A DNA stretch of 46,752 bases from Sinorhizobium americanum (GTDB lineage: Bacteria > Pseudomonadota > Alphaproteobacteria > Rhizobiales > Rhizobiaceae). Below, one piece after another: positions 28,434 through 36,574 of the stretch (position 1 is the stretch's first letter; each line of letters begins with the position of its first letter). The notes beneath the pieces are model-generated. The model did not search any database. It worked only from the letters and a program-made list of their open reading frames with translations, and was not told the origin of the DNA. Location: positions 99,544-146,295 of the forward strand of contig NZ_LNQC01000073.1 of NCBI RefSeq assembly GCF_001651855.1. The letters run 5' to 3'. The translations under genes and the position numbers were made by a program.

Positions 28434-28465
28434 ATGGGCCGCGGTTTCCGCTGGCCCATTTTTTT
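28434..28465 (+). terminator. Intrinsic terminator
   Basis: Stem ATGGGCC (28434-28440) with GGCCCAT (28453-28459), a 12-nt loop, then a run of seven T. It lies about 190 bp after the methylase-helicase stop and before the NYN gene, in the 385-bp gap between them, which holds no convincing gene. Confidence 0.75.
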
Positions 28466-28630
28466 GCTCATTTTGACCATGTCCATTTCTTAGCCGCCCA
28501 AAGCTTGACGCGTGCCCCTGCGAGCAATTCTCGCGCTGTCCTGGAGCATCTGACACTTTCGGTCTTGTGAGCGATGAGCCGCTTGTCCATTTTGTGGCCT
28601 TCGGTTGTTGGGACAGATTGGAGCTAGCGA

Positions 28631-29374
28631 ATGCCTGAAACACGGTCTCCCAGACTTGCTGTACTCATTGACGCTGACAATGCGTCGGCAAAAATCGCTG
28701 ACGGCTTATTCGAGGAAATAGCCAAGATCGGCGAGGCCAGCGTTCGACGCATTTACGGCGACTTTGCAAGCGCTCGCTCGAAAGCATGGATCGATGTCCT
28801 CGCGAAGCACGCGATCATTCCCCAGCAGCAATTCGCCTACACGACCGGCAAGAACGCATCGGATATCACGCTTGTGATCGACGCCATGGACCTCCTCCAC
28901 AGTGGCCGCTTCGACGGCTTTTGCCTTGTATCCTCCGACAGCGATTTTACGCGCCTCGCCTCGCGCATCCGCGAGCAAGGCATCGATGTCTTCGGTTTTG
29001 GCGAGCAGAAAACGCCCGAAAGCTTCCGCCAGGCGTGCCGCCGATTTATATACACTGAAAACCTCCTCCCTTCGGCGCCTACAAATGGTGGCGACGCCGC
29101 CCAGGCAGCAGCGTCGCTCGAGCCGCCAAGTGCAGCGACGCCGATCATCAGAAAGGTCATTGCCCAGATGGAGAGCGAGGATGGCTGGGTACCGCTCGGC
29201 GCAGTCGGGACGCAACTTGCAAACCTCGCGTCTGACTTCGATCCACGCACATATGGATTCAGGAAGCTTAGCGATCTCGTGAAGAAGACGAACGCCTTCG
29301 AAATAGATCACTCAGATGGAAGACCACTGCGGATCAGAGTCAAACAGCCTCCTGCCAAGAGGAGCGCCAAATGA
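28631..29374 (+). CDS. NYN domain nuclease with LOTUS/OST-HTH domain
   Basis: A 247-residue protein. The N-terminal NYN (PIN-like, LabA/DUF88) domain has acidic residues in VLIDADNASAKI, ASDITLVIDAMDLL and LVSSDSDFTRLASRIREQG, the usual metal-binding set of a ribonuclease. A linker of about 30 residues rich in Ala and Pro is followed by a C-terminal LOTUS/OST-HTH-like region (IIRKVIAQMESEDGWVPLGAVGTQLANL...YGFRKLSDLVKKTNAFEID), an RNA-binding winged helix. It probably cuts or handles RNA. It sits alone between two plus-strand genes of the plasmid accessory block. A defence or anti-defence role is possible but unproven. Confidence 0.85.
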   Translation: MPETRSPRLAVLIDADNASAKIADGLFEEIAKIGEASVRRIYGDFASARSKAWIDVLAKHAIIPQQQFAYTTGKNASDITLVIDAMDLLHSGRFDGFCLVSSDSDFTRLASRIREQGIDVFGFGEQKTPESFRQACRRFIYTENLLPSAPTNGGDAAQAAASLEPPSAATPIIRKVIAQMESEDGWVPLGAVGTQLANLASDFDPRTYGFRKLSDLVKKTNAFEIDHSDGRPLRIRVKQPPAKRSAK

Positions 29375-29782
29375 CGTTTTCCGCGGGCTCTGTGAGCATG
29401 TTGCGGCGTGCCGTTGGCATGAAACGCCGGAGTGGCACCGGCTGATGTTTTCAAATCATCACTCGGACGTGCTCTACGCATCCTTCGATTAGTGTGGTGA
29501 GGCTGAGATCAAGGAAGAGGCGAAGAGAAATAGGAGAAAAGTGGAGAAAGAGTGCTCGCAGAGCGGGTAGTCGGGCGGCGCTGACGCTCAACCGCGCCGC
29601 TCGCAATCGCGGCCACTCGTCTTCGCAGGGCTATGAGCCCCGCTTATCCTTCGTGGCAGGAATGCTCGGCCGCAGTTGCACCCGACCGCCCGCTCCGCGG
29701 TCCGGGAGATGTCTTCGGAGAGATGAAGACGCGAGAAGGACAGGCAGAGGGCCGTGTCCAAATCCCCGAGAAGGAGCATCCT
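29375..29782 (+). other. Leader of the ParB-like gene, no gene seen
   Basis: A 408-bp gap. The only structure I see is a hairpin, GACCGC (29684-29689) with GCGGTC (29697-29702), loosely like the leader hairpins at 34986 and 36533. No coding character. Confidence 0.4.
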
Positions 29783-31567
29783 ATGCAACTCATGAAGGTC
29801 GATCCGCGTGCGCTGAAGGACAACCCCGACAACACGCGTCAGTCGAAGTCGACGCCGCAGGCCGACGCCCTGCTTTTGGCGACGATCAAGGCCGTCGGCA
29901 TGATCCAGCCGCCCGTCATTTTCCCGGAAGCCGGCGGCAATGGCTACGTCATCGAAGCCGGTCACCGGCGCACCCGTATGGCGATCGCCGCCGGTCTTGA
30001 GGAGATCGACGTGATCGTCGTGGAGGCGGCCAACGACAACGGCGCGATGCGCTCGATGATCGAGAACATTGCTCGCGAGCCGCTCAACCCCGTCGACCAA
30101 TGGCGCGGCATCGAGCGGCTAGTGGCGCTCGGCTGGACCGAGGAGGCGATCGCCGTAGCGCTTGCCCTTCCCGTCCGCCAAATCCGCAAGCTTCGGCTGC
30201 TCGCCAACGTGTTGCCCTCCATGCTCGATCAGATGGCCAAGGGCGATATGCCGAGCGAGCAGCAGCTGAGGACGATAGCAGCCGCCTCGAACGATGAGCA
30301 GAAAGAGGTCTGGAAGGCGCACAAGCCGAAGAAGGGCGATATGGCGGCGTGGTGGCAGATCGCCAACGGTCTTTCGAAGACCCGCATGTATGCCCGCGAC
30401 GCGCGTTTTGGCGACGATCTGCGCCAGGCCTATGGCATCGAGTGGGCGGAGGACCTGTTCGGCCCCGCCGACGAAGACAATCGCTACACCACCAATGTCG
30501 AAGCCTTTCTCGGCGCCCAGCAAGAATGGATGACGAGCAACCTGCCGAAGAAGGGTGCGATCGTCGAGGTCAACAATTGGGGCCAGCCGGACCTGCCGAA
30601 GAAAGCCGAACGCGTCTATGGCAAGCCAGGTAAAGGCGATTGCACCGCAATGTACCTCGATCGCGAGGGAAAGGTGCAGAGCGTGCACTACCGGATGCCG
30701 GAGGTCAGGAAGTCCGCAGGTCAGACCGGCCCGGCAGCCGATGGGGCGGAGGAGGCCAGCGACGAGGCGGCAGTCGCCGGAAAGACAAGGCCTGATGTCA
30801 CGCAGAAGGGCCAGGACATGATCGGCGACTTTCGCACCGATGCGCTGCATGAGGCGCTGGCCCACGCCCCGATCGAGGACGACATGCTGATGGCGCTGTT
30901 GGTGATGGCCTTTGCCGGCACGAATGTCCGGGTCGATTCCGGCGCCAACGACACCGTGTTCGGGTCGAAGCGGTTCCAACGTCATGTCGCGCGCCTTTAT
31001 TCCGCGGATGGCAGGCTGTCGTTCGATATGAACAGCTTGCGCGTCACCGCCCGCTCGGTCCTCATCGATGTGCTCTCGTGCAGGCGCGGCATATCCAACA
31101 GCGGCGTCGTCTCGCGGATTGCCGGCGCGGCGATCGGTGCGGACGGTTTCCTGCCGAACATGGGAACGGAGGATTTCCTGCTGTGCCTGTCGCGCCAGGC
31201 GCTGGAGGCCGCGGTTAAGGAGGCCGGCGTCCAGCCCCGGCCGAGGGTGCGCGAAACGCGTGCGGTACTCGTCGACCACTTCGCGGGTGATGCAACCTTC
31301 GTCCTTCCGGCTGCGCTGTTCGCGCCCGACCCGAAGGACATCGCCGATCTCCTAAAGCACGCCGATTCCCTCGACGAGGAGAATGGCCTGGTCGAAGAGG
31401 CGACCGGCGATGTCAGGTGCGATGTGCAGCCAGACGCTAGCGGCGACGCCGTCGGTTCAGTCGCACCGGATCTGGATCACAAAGATTCTGGCGCTGATGC
31501 GGTGACTACAACTGATGATGACGCCTCCGACGAGGAGGAACCCGCCTACGGAATTGCGGCGGAATAG
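29783..31567 (+). CDS. ParB-like nuclease-domain protein
   Basis: A 594-residue protein with an N-terminal ParB/Sulfiredoxin-like domain: KVDPRALKDNPDNTRQSK, then the GHRRTR box (about residues 56-61) and ENIAREPLNPVDQW. A helix-turn-helix-like stretch follows (GWTEEAIAVALALPVRQIRKLRLL). The long C-terminal part is of unknown fold and ends in an acidic tail. ATG 29783 has AAGGAG upstream; an upstream extension of the frame is rejected. Relatives are common on rhizobial plasmids, separate from the RepA/RepB partition system. No parA lies beside it, so a role in partition is doubtful. DNA binding or nucleotide hydrolysis is more likely. Confidence 0.82.
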   Translation: MQLMKVDPRALKDNPDNTRQSKSTPQADALLLATIKAVGMIQPPVIFPEAGGNGYVIEAGHRRTRMAIAAGLEEIDVIVVEAANDNGAMRSMIENIAREPLNPVDQWRGIERLVALGWTEEAIAVALALPVRQIRKLRLLANVLPSMLDQMAKGDMPSEQQLRTIAAASNDEQKEVWKAHKPKKGDMAAWWQIANGLSKTRMYARDARFGDDLRQAYGIEWAEDLFGPADEDNRYTTNVEAFLGAQQEWMTSNLPKKGAIVEVNNWGQPDLPKKAERVYGKPGKGDCTAMYLDREGKVQSVHYRMPEVRKSAGQTGPAADGAEEASDEAAVAGKTRPDVTQKGQDMIGDFRTDALHEALAHAPIEDDMLMALLVMAFAGTNVRVDSGANDTVFGSKRFQRHVARLYSADGRLSFDMNSLRVTARSVLIDVLSCRRGISNSGVVSRIAGAAIGADGFLPNMGTEDFLLCLSRQALEAAVKEAGVQPRPRVRETRAVLVDHFAGDATFVLPAALFAPDPKDIADLLKHADSLDEENGLVEEATGDVRCDVQPDASGDAVGSVAPDLDHKDSGADAVTTTDDDASDEEEPAYGIAAE

Positions 31568-31592
31568 CAGCCCCTCTTTTCCGCATGATTTT

Positions 31593-31620
31593 CCGCCGCC
31601 GGTCGCCCCGGCGGTTTCGT
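31593..31620 (+). terminator. Possible terminator after the ParB-like gene
   Basis: GC-rich hairpin (CCGCCG at 31593-31598 with CGGCGG at 31609-31614) followed by TTTCGTTT. The T-tract is interrupted, so strength is uncertain. Confidence 0.45.
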
Positions 31621-31656
31621 TTCAACCACCATCTAAACTCAAAGGAGGATGCGCAA

Positions 31657-32133
31657 ATGTCCGCGTCTCTGATCTATGACCTCGCCCCTGTTGGTTCCAT
31701 CGTCGCCTGGTCGGATGGTACCCCACGACCGCCCAAGCGTTTCAGGAAAAAGCTCGCCGCGTGGAAGACCCGCAACAGCCAAGGCCGGCTGATCCGCAAG
31801 GTCGGCGAGCGCAGCGTCGGCGCCACCAGCCTTTCGCCAAATTTTACGCTTCACGAGGGCGATCTCGGCGCAAATGGCGTCATCGCCATCCGCATTCACC
31901 GCACCTTTTCGCTCGACACCACGCTGACGTTCAAAGTCGTCGAGCGACCGGCGCTTGGATCTGTTCGCGTCTTCGATCGGGCCGGCTCGTGCGCCGAACT
32001 CGTCCACCTCGCCTTTAATAGGCAAGCGGCCGAGGAATGGCTCTCCGGACATGGCTATCCCAACGCCGTTGTCGAGGAAGTGACCGCCGACGAGGTCGCC
32101 GCCGATCACGTCGAAGGGAGGGCTGCGGCATGA
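31657..32133 (+). CDS. Conserved plasmid protein of unknown function, 158 residues
   Basis: Starts MSASLIYDLAPVGSIVAWSDGTPRPP behind a strong AAAGGAGG. It is the first gene of a tight four-gene operon (31657-33768) whose neighbours overlap by 1-4 bp. I do not recognise a named domain. The segment WSDGTPRPPKRFRKKLAAWKTRNSQGRLIRK is basic and could bind nucleic acid; the C-terminus is acidic. The next gene's ATG overlaps its TGA stop (ATGA). Confidence 0.7.
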   Translation: MSASLIYDLAPVGSIVAWSDGTPRPPKRFRKKLAAWKTRNSQGRLIRKVGERSVGATSLSPNFTLHEGDLGANGVIAIRIHRTFSLDTTLTFKVVERPALGSVRVFDRAGSCAELVHLAFNRQAAEEWLSGHGYPNAVVEEVTADEVAADHVEGRAAA

Positions 32134-33014
32134 ACCCGGCACGCTCGCTTCAAACAGAAGTCTCCACCCCTGAAGACTTCGGGGTGGAATTCGCCAGAGC
32201 CGCCGACGGCACGGCTGTCGCGCGCATCGGCGATCTCGTCTTCGCTATGGTTCCCGCCGGTCGCGGGCAATATTTACTCGCCAGTGCATGGCACGTTTCG
32301 CGGCCGCTCACTGTGCTGAAGCGCGATGATTTCTATTCCCATCATGGCTCGGTCGCGGACGAAGCGGCCTTTCGCGACCGCATGATCGAACAGGCGGACC
32401 ATTGCCGCGAGTTGGGGCTGCTTTCCCGCAAAATCGTCCGGGTGACCTGCAGCACGCCCTGGGGTCCGTCGCAAGGCGCCACCGTCTACGCCGACGGTAT
32501 GGTCTCCCATATGACGGCCGGCCATGGCGGCTTCCAACTCTCCTCCGCTCGCAATGCCAAGGTCCATCCGACGCTCAGGGCAGAGGGCGGCTGGTACGAG
32601 GAGGATGCCGCCTGGGCGATCGTTGCACTTACCTTTCCGGACTTGTTCACGGCCTACGAACGCAAGTGCGCCGACAAGACGATCCGCGACAGATGGCCGG
32701 ATGCCTGGGAAGCGATCTTCGGCCGATCGCTCGCACCCGGTGAATCTTACGAGAAGGACGCCCAGGCGTTCGCACGCGAGCATGTCGAGGACTGGATCGT
32801 CATCTCAGCGCTGCGGTCGGAGCGTCATCCCGGCATGACCGAGGTGATCGCCACGGTCGGCGGTAAGCGCGGCGACCACGTGGACGAGCGCCGCTTCCTT
32901 GTGCCGAGCGACGAGTATGCGGTCGGCCGGTTCGGTTTCGTCATCGATGAGGCGAAGTATGCCGCCTATGACGGCCCTCCAAGTTTCGCCGGTTGGCGCG
33001 GGAGGGTGGCGTGA
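32130..33014 (+). CDS. Plasmid protein of unknown function, 294 residues (DUF7007-like)
   Basis: Starts MNPARSLQTEVSTPEDFGVE, overlapping the previous stop by 4 bp. Conserved-looking segments are YLLASAWHVSRPLTVLKRDDFYSHHGSVADEAAF, STPWGPSQGATVYADGMVSHMTAGHGGFQLS and RAEGGWYEEDAAWAIVALTFPDLFTAYERKCAD, which I associate with the DUF7007 family; biochemical function unknown. The next gene starts at 33014 inside its stop codon. The tight coupling suggests the four products work together or are dosed together. Confidence 0.65.
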   Translation: MNPARSLQTEVSTPEDFGVEFARAADGTAVARIGDLVFAMVPAGRGQYLLASAWHVSRPLTVLKRDDFYSHHGSVADEAAFRDRMIEQADHCRELGLLSRKIVRVTCSTPWGPSQGATVYADGMVSHMTAGHGGFQLSSARNAKVHPTLRAEGGWYEEDAAWAIVALTFPDLFTAYERKCADKTIRDRWPDAWEAIFGRSLAPGESYEKDAQAFAREHVEDWIVISALRSERHPGMTEVIATVGGKRGDHVDERRFLVPSDEYAVGRFGFVIDEAKYAAYDGPPSFAGWRGRVA

Positions 33015-33364
33015 TGGCCGATTCTCAGCAACAGGCGGCGCAGCTAACCCGCATGCAAGCAGCGCAGCGGCAGACGCAGCACCAGCTCGATCTCATCGAC
33101 CGGCAGATCACGCGGCGCATGACAGCGCTCATTCCGCTGCTTGGCCGGCGCCAACCAGGCTACCGCCGCGGCAAGCCGCCGGAGCCGGGCGCCTTCCTCG
33201 AACGCTACCGCGCAAATCTGGCAGCTCTGACGGCCGAGCGCCAGCCGGAAGCCGATGCGCTCCCGCGGAAACCTGCTCGGCAGGACGCGGCAATCGCCGC
33301 ACTTGGAGCGCGAGCCGGATCCGGTGGTGACGTCCTCGCAACTGTCCAGAAGGCGTTGCCATGA
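33014..33364 (+). CDS. Small coiled-coil-like protein, 116 residues
   Basis: Starts MADSQQQAAQLTRMQAAQRQTQHQ, a Gln/Ala-rich heptad-like helix (about residues 1-45), then a basic middle (GRRQPGYRRGKPPEPG). Its ATG shares a base with the previous TGA stop and its own TGA overlaps the next ATG, so it is translationally coupled on both sides. Family unknown to me. Confidence 0.6.
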   Translation: MADSQQQAAQLTRMQAAQRQTQHQLDLIDRQITRRMTALIPLLGRRQPGYRRGKPPEPGAFLERYRANLAALTAERQPEADALPRKPARQDAAIAALGARAGSGGDVLATVQKALP

Positions 33365-33768
33365 GTACCATCGGGGACCTGGAACGGAGAGCCGGCATCG
33401 GAGGATCGCCGGCCGAGCGAACCGCGTTCTGGCGGCAGTTTCACCACCTCGAAGGGGAAGCCTTTCTGAACGCCGGCGCCGCCGAGCTCAGGCGCCTGAT
33501 CGCGGCCAGCGAAGCAGAGCCTGCTTCCTGGCAAAACACGCGTGTTGCCCGTTGTCGCCGTGAAGCATTGCCGCCCCTGACGGCGGAGCAGCAAGCGGCG
33601 CTTCAGGCCTATGCCGCCAGGCATGGGCGGCGCTGGAAATCGATCCTCAACACCGCCCGGATGGGCGGGCCGCCGCATGATGACGGCGGTCTGCGGCGCG
33701 GCCTTCGCAACTCGCACGCTCCGAGCTGGCTGCAATCATACGGGTTGCGCAATCCGGCCAGGCGATAG
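33361..33768 (+). CDS. Plasmid protein of unknown function, 135 residues
   Basis: Starts MSTIGDLERRAGIGGSPAERTAF and ends YGLRNPARR. Two conserved-looking blocks: an N-terminal helix-rich part (GEAFLNAGAAELRRLIAASEAE) and a C-terminal block, AARHGRRWKSILNTARMGGPPHDDGGLRRGLRNSHAPSWL, with an exposed basic/His pattern often seen in nucleic-acid-binding proteins. Last gene of the overlapping operon; 368 bp follow before the next gene. Confidence 0.65.
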   Translation: MSTIGDLERRAGIGGSPAERTAFWRQFHHLEGEAFLNAGAAELRRLIAASEAEPASWQNTRVARCRREALPPLTAEQQAALQAYAARHGRRWKSILNTARMGGPPHDDGGLRRGLRNSHAPSWLQSYGLRNPARR

Positions 33769-34136
33769 CCCGAGCGTTCATGTCCAGCGCGTGGAGAAGA
33801 CCGGGTTTGGCGGGAGCGCCTCTCGTTCATTCGAGGACGTCATCTTCCTCTCCACGCCGGATTGCCCTCCGGTTTTGTTGCGGTCTGAACCGGCGGCCGT
33901 GCGCTTCAAGGCCGCTGTCGCGCCGCGGTGCGGCCGGACCCCGCCGTCCTTCTCGGAGCAGGCTCGCGTGCTCCGTCGAGGGCAGCTTGCCCTCAACGCA
34001 CGCAAGCCGGCTCCGCTCGTCCAGGTGGGGCCGGACCCTGAAGCGCCCGTCTTTCCGCCGGTTCGGGCTGACCGCACCGAAGGGCAAGCCGGCATGGGGC
34101 CGCAGCCGCTTCGGACGACCTCGAAAGGAAACGACC
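33769..34136 (+). other. Leader of the 195-residue protein gene
   Basis: No gene seen in 368 bp. It holds a CCGAAG (34079-34084)/CTTCGG pair enclosing a weak inner hairpin, CGGC-atggg-GCCG (34090-34102). The ATGGG loop is the same as that of the hairpin at 36533, but with only a 4-bp stem. Confidence 0.35.
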
Positions 34137-34724
34137 ATGGCCAAGCCCGCATCCTCTCCCCGCCAATCCGCACGCGTCGTGCAACTGCGCAAGGGCGCCA
34201 CCGTCGAAATGATCCGGCTCACCTGCCCCGACGCCAGCCAGGCGCTGAAGATCGCCGAGAGTTTCGGGACCGCCGTCGTCGACAGCGACGGCATCCGCGA
34301 CCTGCATGAGCGCCTGATCACCGAGACAGCCGATGCTCTCGCCGATGGCCTCGGCGACAAGGCCATGCAGATCCACCTGCAGCGGATCGTCGGCGCCTAT
34401 GTCGGTTCTGCCCACGGCGCCGGCCAGTTCTACAGCCGCGCCGTCACCGAGGCGCGCGATGCTACGGCCAAGGCCGCCAATGATGCCCGTGACGAGGACC
34501 TCGACGGGCCCGTCGGCTATGACAGCGCCGCCCAGCGCAAGCGGGAGTTTGCCGCCGACATCGGCATACAGGCCCATTCGCTCAGAATGGCGGCCGAAGG
34601 CGCTGTCGCTGCCTATGCCCAGGTCATCGGCGACACCTGGAAGCCTTTCGACCGGCCGGTCGAGCAGCCGGGCACGTCGCTCAGCCGCAAGGCCGCCGAA
34701 GCGCAAATCTCCGCCTTCGATTAG
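34137..34724 (+). CDS. Plasmid protein of unknown function, 195 residues
   Basis: Starts MAKPASSPRQSARVVQLRKG behind AAAGGA; an upstream frame extension is rejected as non-coding. The middle is helix- and Ala/Asp-rich (LITETADALADGLGDKAMQIHLQRIVGAYVGSAHGAGQFYSRAVTEARDATAKAAND), the end carries a short conserved-looking GTSLSRKAAEAQISAFD. No named domain. It is bounded by its own terminator at 34732-34799, so it is transcribed separately. Confidence 0.65.
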   Translation: MAKPASSPRQSARVVQLRKGATVEMIRLTCPDASQALKIAESFGTAVVDSDGIRDLHERLITETADALADGLGDKAMQIHLQRIVGAYVGSAHGAGQFYSRAVTEARDATAKAANDARDEDLDGPVGYDSAAQRKREFAADIGIQAHSLRMAAEGAVAAYAQVIGDTWKPFDRPVEQPGTSLSRKAAEAQISAFD

Positions 34725-34731
34725 ATCCTTC

Positions 34732-34799
34732 GAGCGGGGCTCCCCCCGCTCTTCAATCGACACCAGAACGGCCGGTTCCATGGCGGGACCGGCCTTTTT
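34732..34799 (+). terminator. Tandem hairpins, terminator
   Basis: GAGCGGGG (34732-34739) with CCCCGCTC (34744-34751), then GGCCGGT (34770-34776) with ACCGGCC (34788-34794) followed by five T. The second is a good intrinsic terminator for the 195-residue protein gene. Confidence 0.75.
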
Positions 34800-34985
34800 C
34801 GTGTCGCGGACGCGCTGACGCGCAAAAGGAAATGAAACCGATGGCACGCCCGCCGCGGCCCGTTCCGTTCGTCGGGTCTGCAGGAGCCGCCGGCGGACGC
34901 AACGGCTCCGCCGTCCTTCACTTCGTTGCGGCCGTTCCGGTGCATCCGCCGGCTAACTTGCTCCGGCCCTTGCCCCTCCGCAACG

Positions 34986-35004
34986 GGCCGCGACTGGCGC
35001 GGCC
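34986..35004 (+). promoter_or_regulatory. Leader hairpin, copy 2
   Basis: GGCCGCG-actgg-CGCGGCC, a perfect 7-bp stem with 5-nt loop, ending 19 nt before the ardC start and just ahead of CGGAGG. The stem matches copy 3 exactly; the loop is A-C-T-G-G. The preceding 80 nt share patches (CCTTCACTTCGTT, GGTGCA) with the DUF736 leader. Confidence 0.65.
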
Positions 35005-35023
35005 TTGAAACGGAGGTTTTAAT

Positions 35024-35947
35024 ATGAGCAGCACAGAAAATCAGCGGGGCGATCTCTACAGCCGCATCACCGACAGGATCGTCGAAGACCTGACGAAAGG
35101 CGTGCGGCCCTGGATGAAGCCATGGAATTCGGCGAACACGGCAGGTCGCATCACCCGGCCGCTGCGCTATAACGGTCAACCCTATTCTGGCGTCAACGTG
35201 CTGCTCTTATGGTCGGAGGGTGTCGCACGGGGTTATACGTCATCCACGTGGATGACGTTCAAGCAGGCCCTCGAACTCGGTGCTGCCGTCCGCAAGGGCG
35301 AGACGGGTGCCACGGTCGTCTTCGCCAGCCGCTTCACCAAGGCCGAAACCGACGGAAACGGCGGCGAGGTGGAGCGGGAAATCCCCTTCCTGAAGGCCTA
35401 CAGTGTCTTCAACGTCGAACAGATCGACGGGCTTCCCGACCAGTATCATCACCGGCAGGCGCCGGTTCTCGATCCAGTCGAGCGCATCGAGCATGCCGAT
35501 CGGTTCTTCCGCAACACCGGTGCTTCTGTTCGCCACGGCGGCAACCAGGCCTTCTTCTCGCCGGCCGCCGATCTCATTCAGATGCCGCTGTTCGAGAGCT
35601 TCAAGGACGCTGCAAGCTACTACGCGACCCTGAGTCACGAGGTCACCCATTGGACGGCGCCGGACAACCGTGTGGGCCGCGACCTCAGCCGCTACGCGAA
35701 AGACCAGACTGAGCGTGCTCGCGAGGAATTGATCGCAGAACTCGGCAGCTGCTTCCTTTGCGCCGACCTTGGAATTGTTCCCGAGCTCGAGCCCCGCCCC
35801 GATCACGCGTCCTACCTCAGCTCCTGGCTGAAGGTCCTGACCGACGACAGACGGGCGATTTTCCAGGCGGCAGCGCATGCGCAACGGGCCGTAACGTTCC
35901 TGCATTCGCTGCAGCCCGACGCAGCCGACGAGCGGCTCGCTGCGTAA
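35024..35947 (+). CDS. ardC: ArdC-like antirestriction protein
   Basis: A 307-residue protein with an N-terminal ssDNA-binding ArdC domain (MSSTENQRGDLYSRITDRIVEDLTKGVRPWMKPW, GRITRPLRYNGQPYSGVNVLLLW) and a C-terminal zincin metallopeptidase-like domain with HEVTH near residue 204 and the third ligand region REELIAELGSCFL. Characterised ArdC proteins bind single-stranded DNA and protect incoming plasmids from host restriction. ATG 35024 follows CGGAGG and the recurrent leader hairpin. It lies on the side of oriT that should enter the recipient early, as expected for an antirestriction gene. Confidence 0.9.
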   Translation: MSSTENQRGDLYSRITDRIVEDLTKGVRPWMKPWNSANTAGRITRPLRYNGQPYSGVNVLLLWSEGVARGYTSSTWMTFKQALELGAAVRKGETGATVVFASRFTKAETDGNGGEVEREIPFLKAYSVFNVEQIDGLPDQYHHRQAPVLDPVERIEHADRFFRNTGASVRHGGNQAFFSPAADLIQMPLFESFKDAASYYATLSHEVTHWTAPDNRVGRDLSRYAKDQTERAREELIAELGSCFLCADLGIVPELEPRPDHASYLSSWLKVLTDDRRAIFQAAAHAQRAVTFLHSLQPDAADERLAA

Positions 35948-36009
35948 TGACTTGTCAGCGCCGGTCGTTGGTCTCGCCAGCGGCCGGCAACTCTTGCCGC
36001 TCGGTCCCG

Positions 36010-36130
36010 TCGGCGTGTCACGATCAGCCGCGAGGTCCAGTTTGCCCCAGATCGAGGTTTTCCGGTCGATCTGCTTGAGCTTCCGGGACGGCTTGGTTTC
36101 GACGATAAACGGCTCTGTCTGCTGACGCAT
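36010..36130 (-). pseudogene. Possible gene fragment, minus strand
   Basis: From an ATG at 36130 with GGGGA upstream, the translation MRQQTEPFIVETKPSRKLKQ continues as IDRKTSIWGKLDLAADRDT, which looks coded, but the open frame then runs on antisense to ardC without coding character. This suggests a small gene that lost its end. The rest of the 627-bp gap between ardC and the DUF736 gene holds no other gene that I can support. Confidence 0.3.
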
Positions 36131-36416
36131 AGATCCCCAGGCGACGAATCGCGAGGCGCGACGATAGCGCGGAGGATGGGCAATGCAACGCCCCACGCTC
36201 GGTGGTTCAGCGAGGTTTGGGTTTGGCATGTGGTCAGGACAGCGGACCGATCATTGCAGCGTTCGGGGAGCAGTCGAGGCACGGGCCGCCATTACCATAT
36301 CCCTTCGACCACTGCGCCAGGCCACGACCTTCGCGGGCTCGATGAGGCATGTCTGATCGAAGACCGGCTTCGCCTCGATCGTCTTCCCGCAACGGCCTTC
36401 CAAAACTTTCTTCCCC

Positions 36417-36433
36417 TGAGCGCTACGCGCTCA
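36417..36433 (+). promoter_or_regulatory. Hairpin in the DUF736 gene leader
   Basis: TGAGCGC-tac-GCGCTCA, a perfect 7-bp stem with a 3-nt loop, flanked by AACTTT and AAAGTT that could close a longer outer stem. It has no T-tract, so a regulatory or single-strand structure role is more likely than termination. Confidence 0.45.
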
Positions 36434-36532
36434 TTCCTCGCGGAACAATAAAGTTTCTCCGGGCCGCCCTCCATTTCATTCCGGCCTTTCAGGTGCAGTC
36501 CGATCGTCCCCGATCCTTGCGACAGCCATCGA

Positions 36533-36551
36533 GGCCGCGATGGGCGCGGCC
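36533..36551 (+). promoter_or_regulatory. Leader hairpin, copy 3
   Basis: GGCCGCG-atggg-CGCGGCC, a perfect 7-bp stem with 5-nt loop, ending 23 nt before the DUF736 start. Preceded by GCCATCGA as in copy 1 and sharing its stem with copy 2. Confidence 0.65.
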
Positions 36552-36574
36552 CGAAACAGCAAAGGAATACGACA

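Noticed and set aside
28358..28570. 70-codon plus-strand frame after the methylase-helicase
   Set aside because: A clear intrinsic terminator (28434-28465) lies inside it.
35240..36229. 329-codon minus-strand frame antisense to ardC
   Set aside because: Most of it is the antisense shadow of ardC; only the first 35-40 codons from 36130 look coded and are listed as a fragment.
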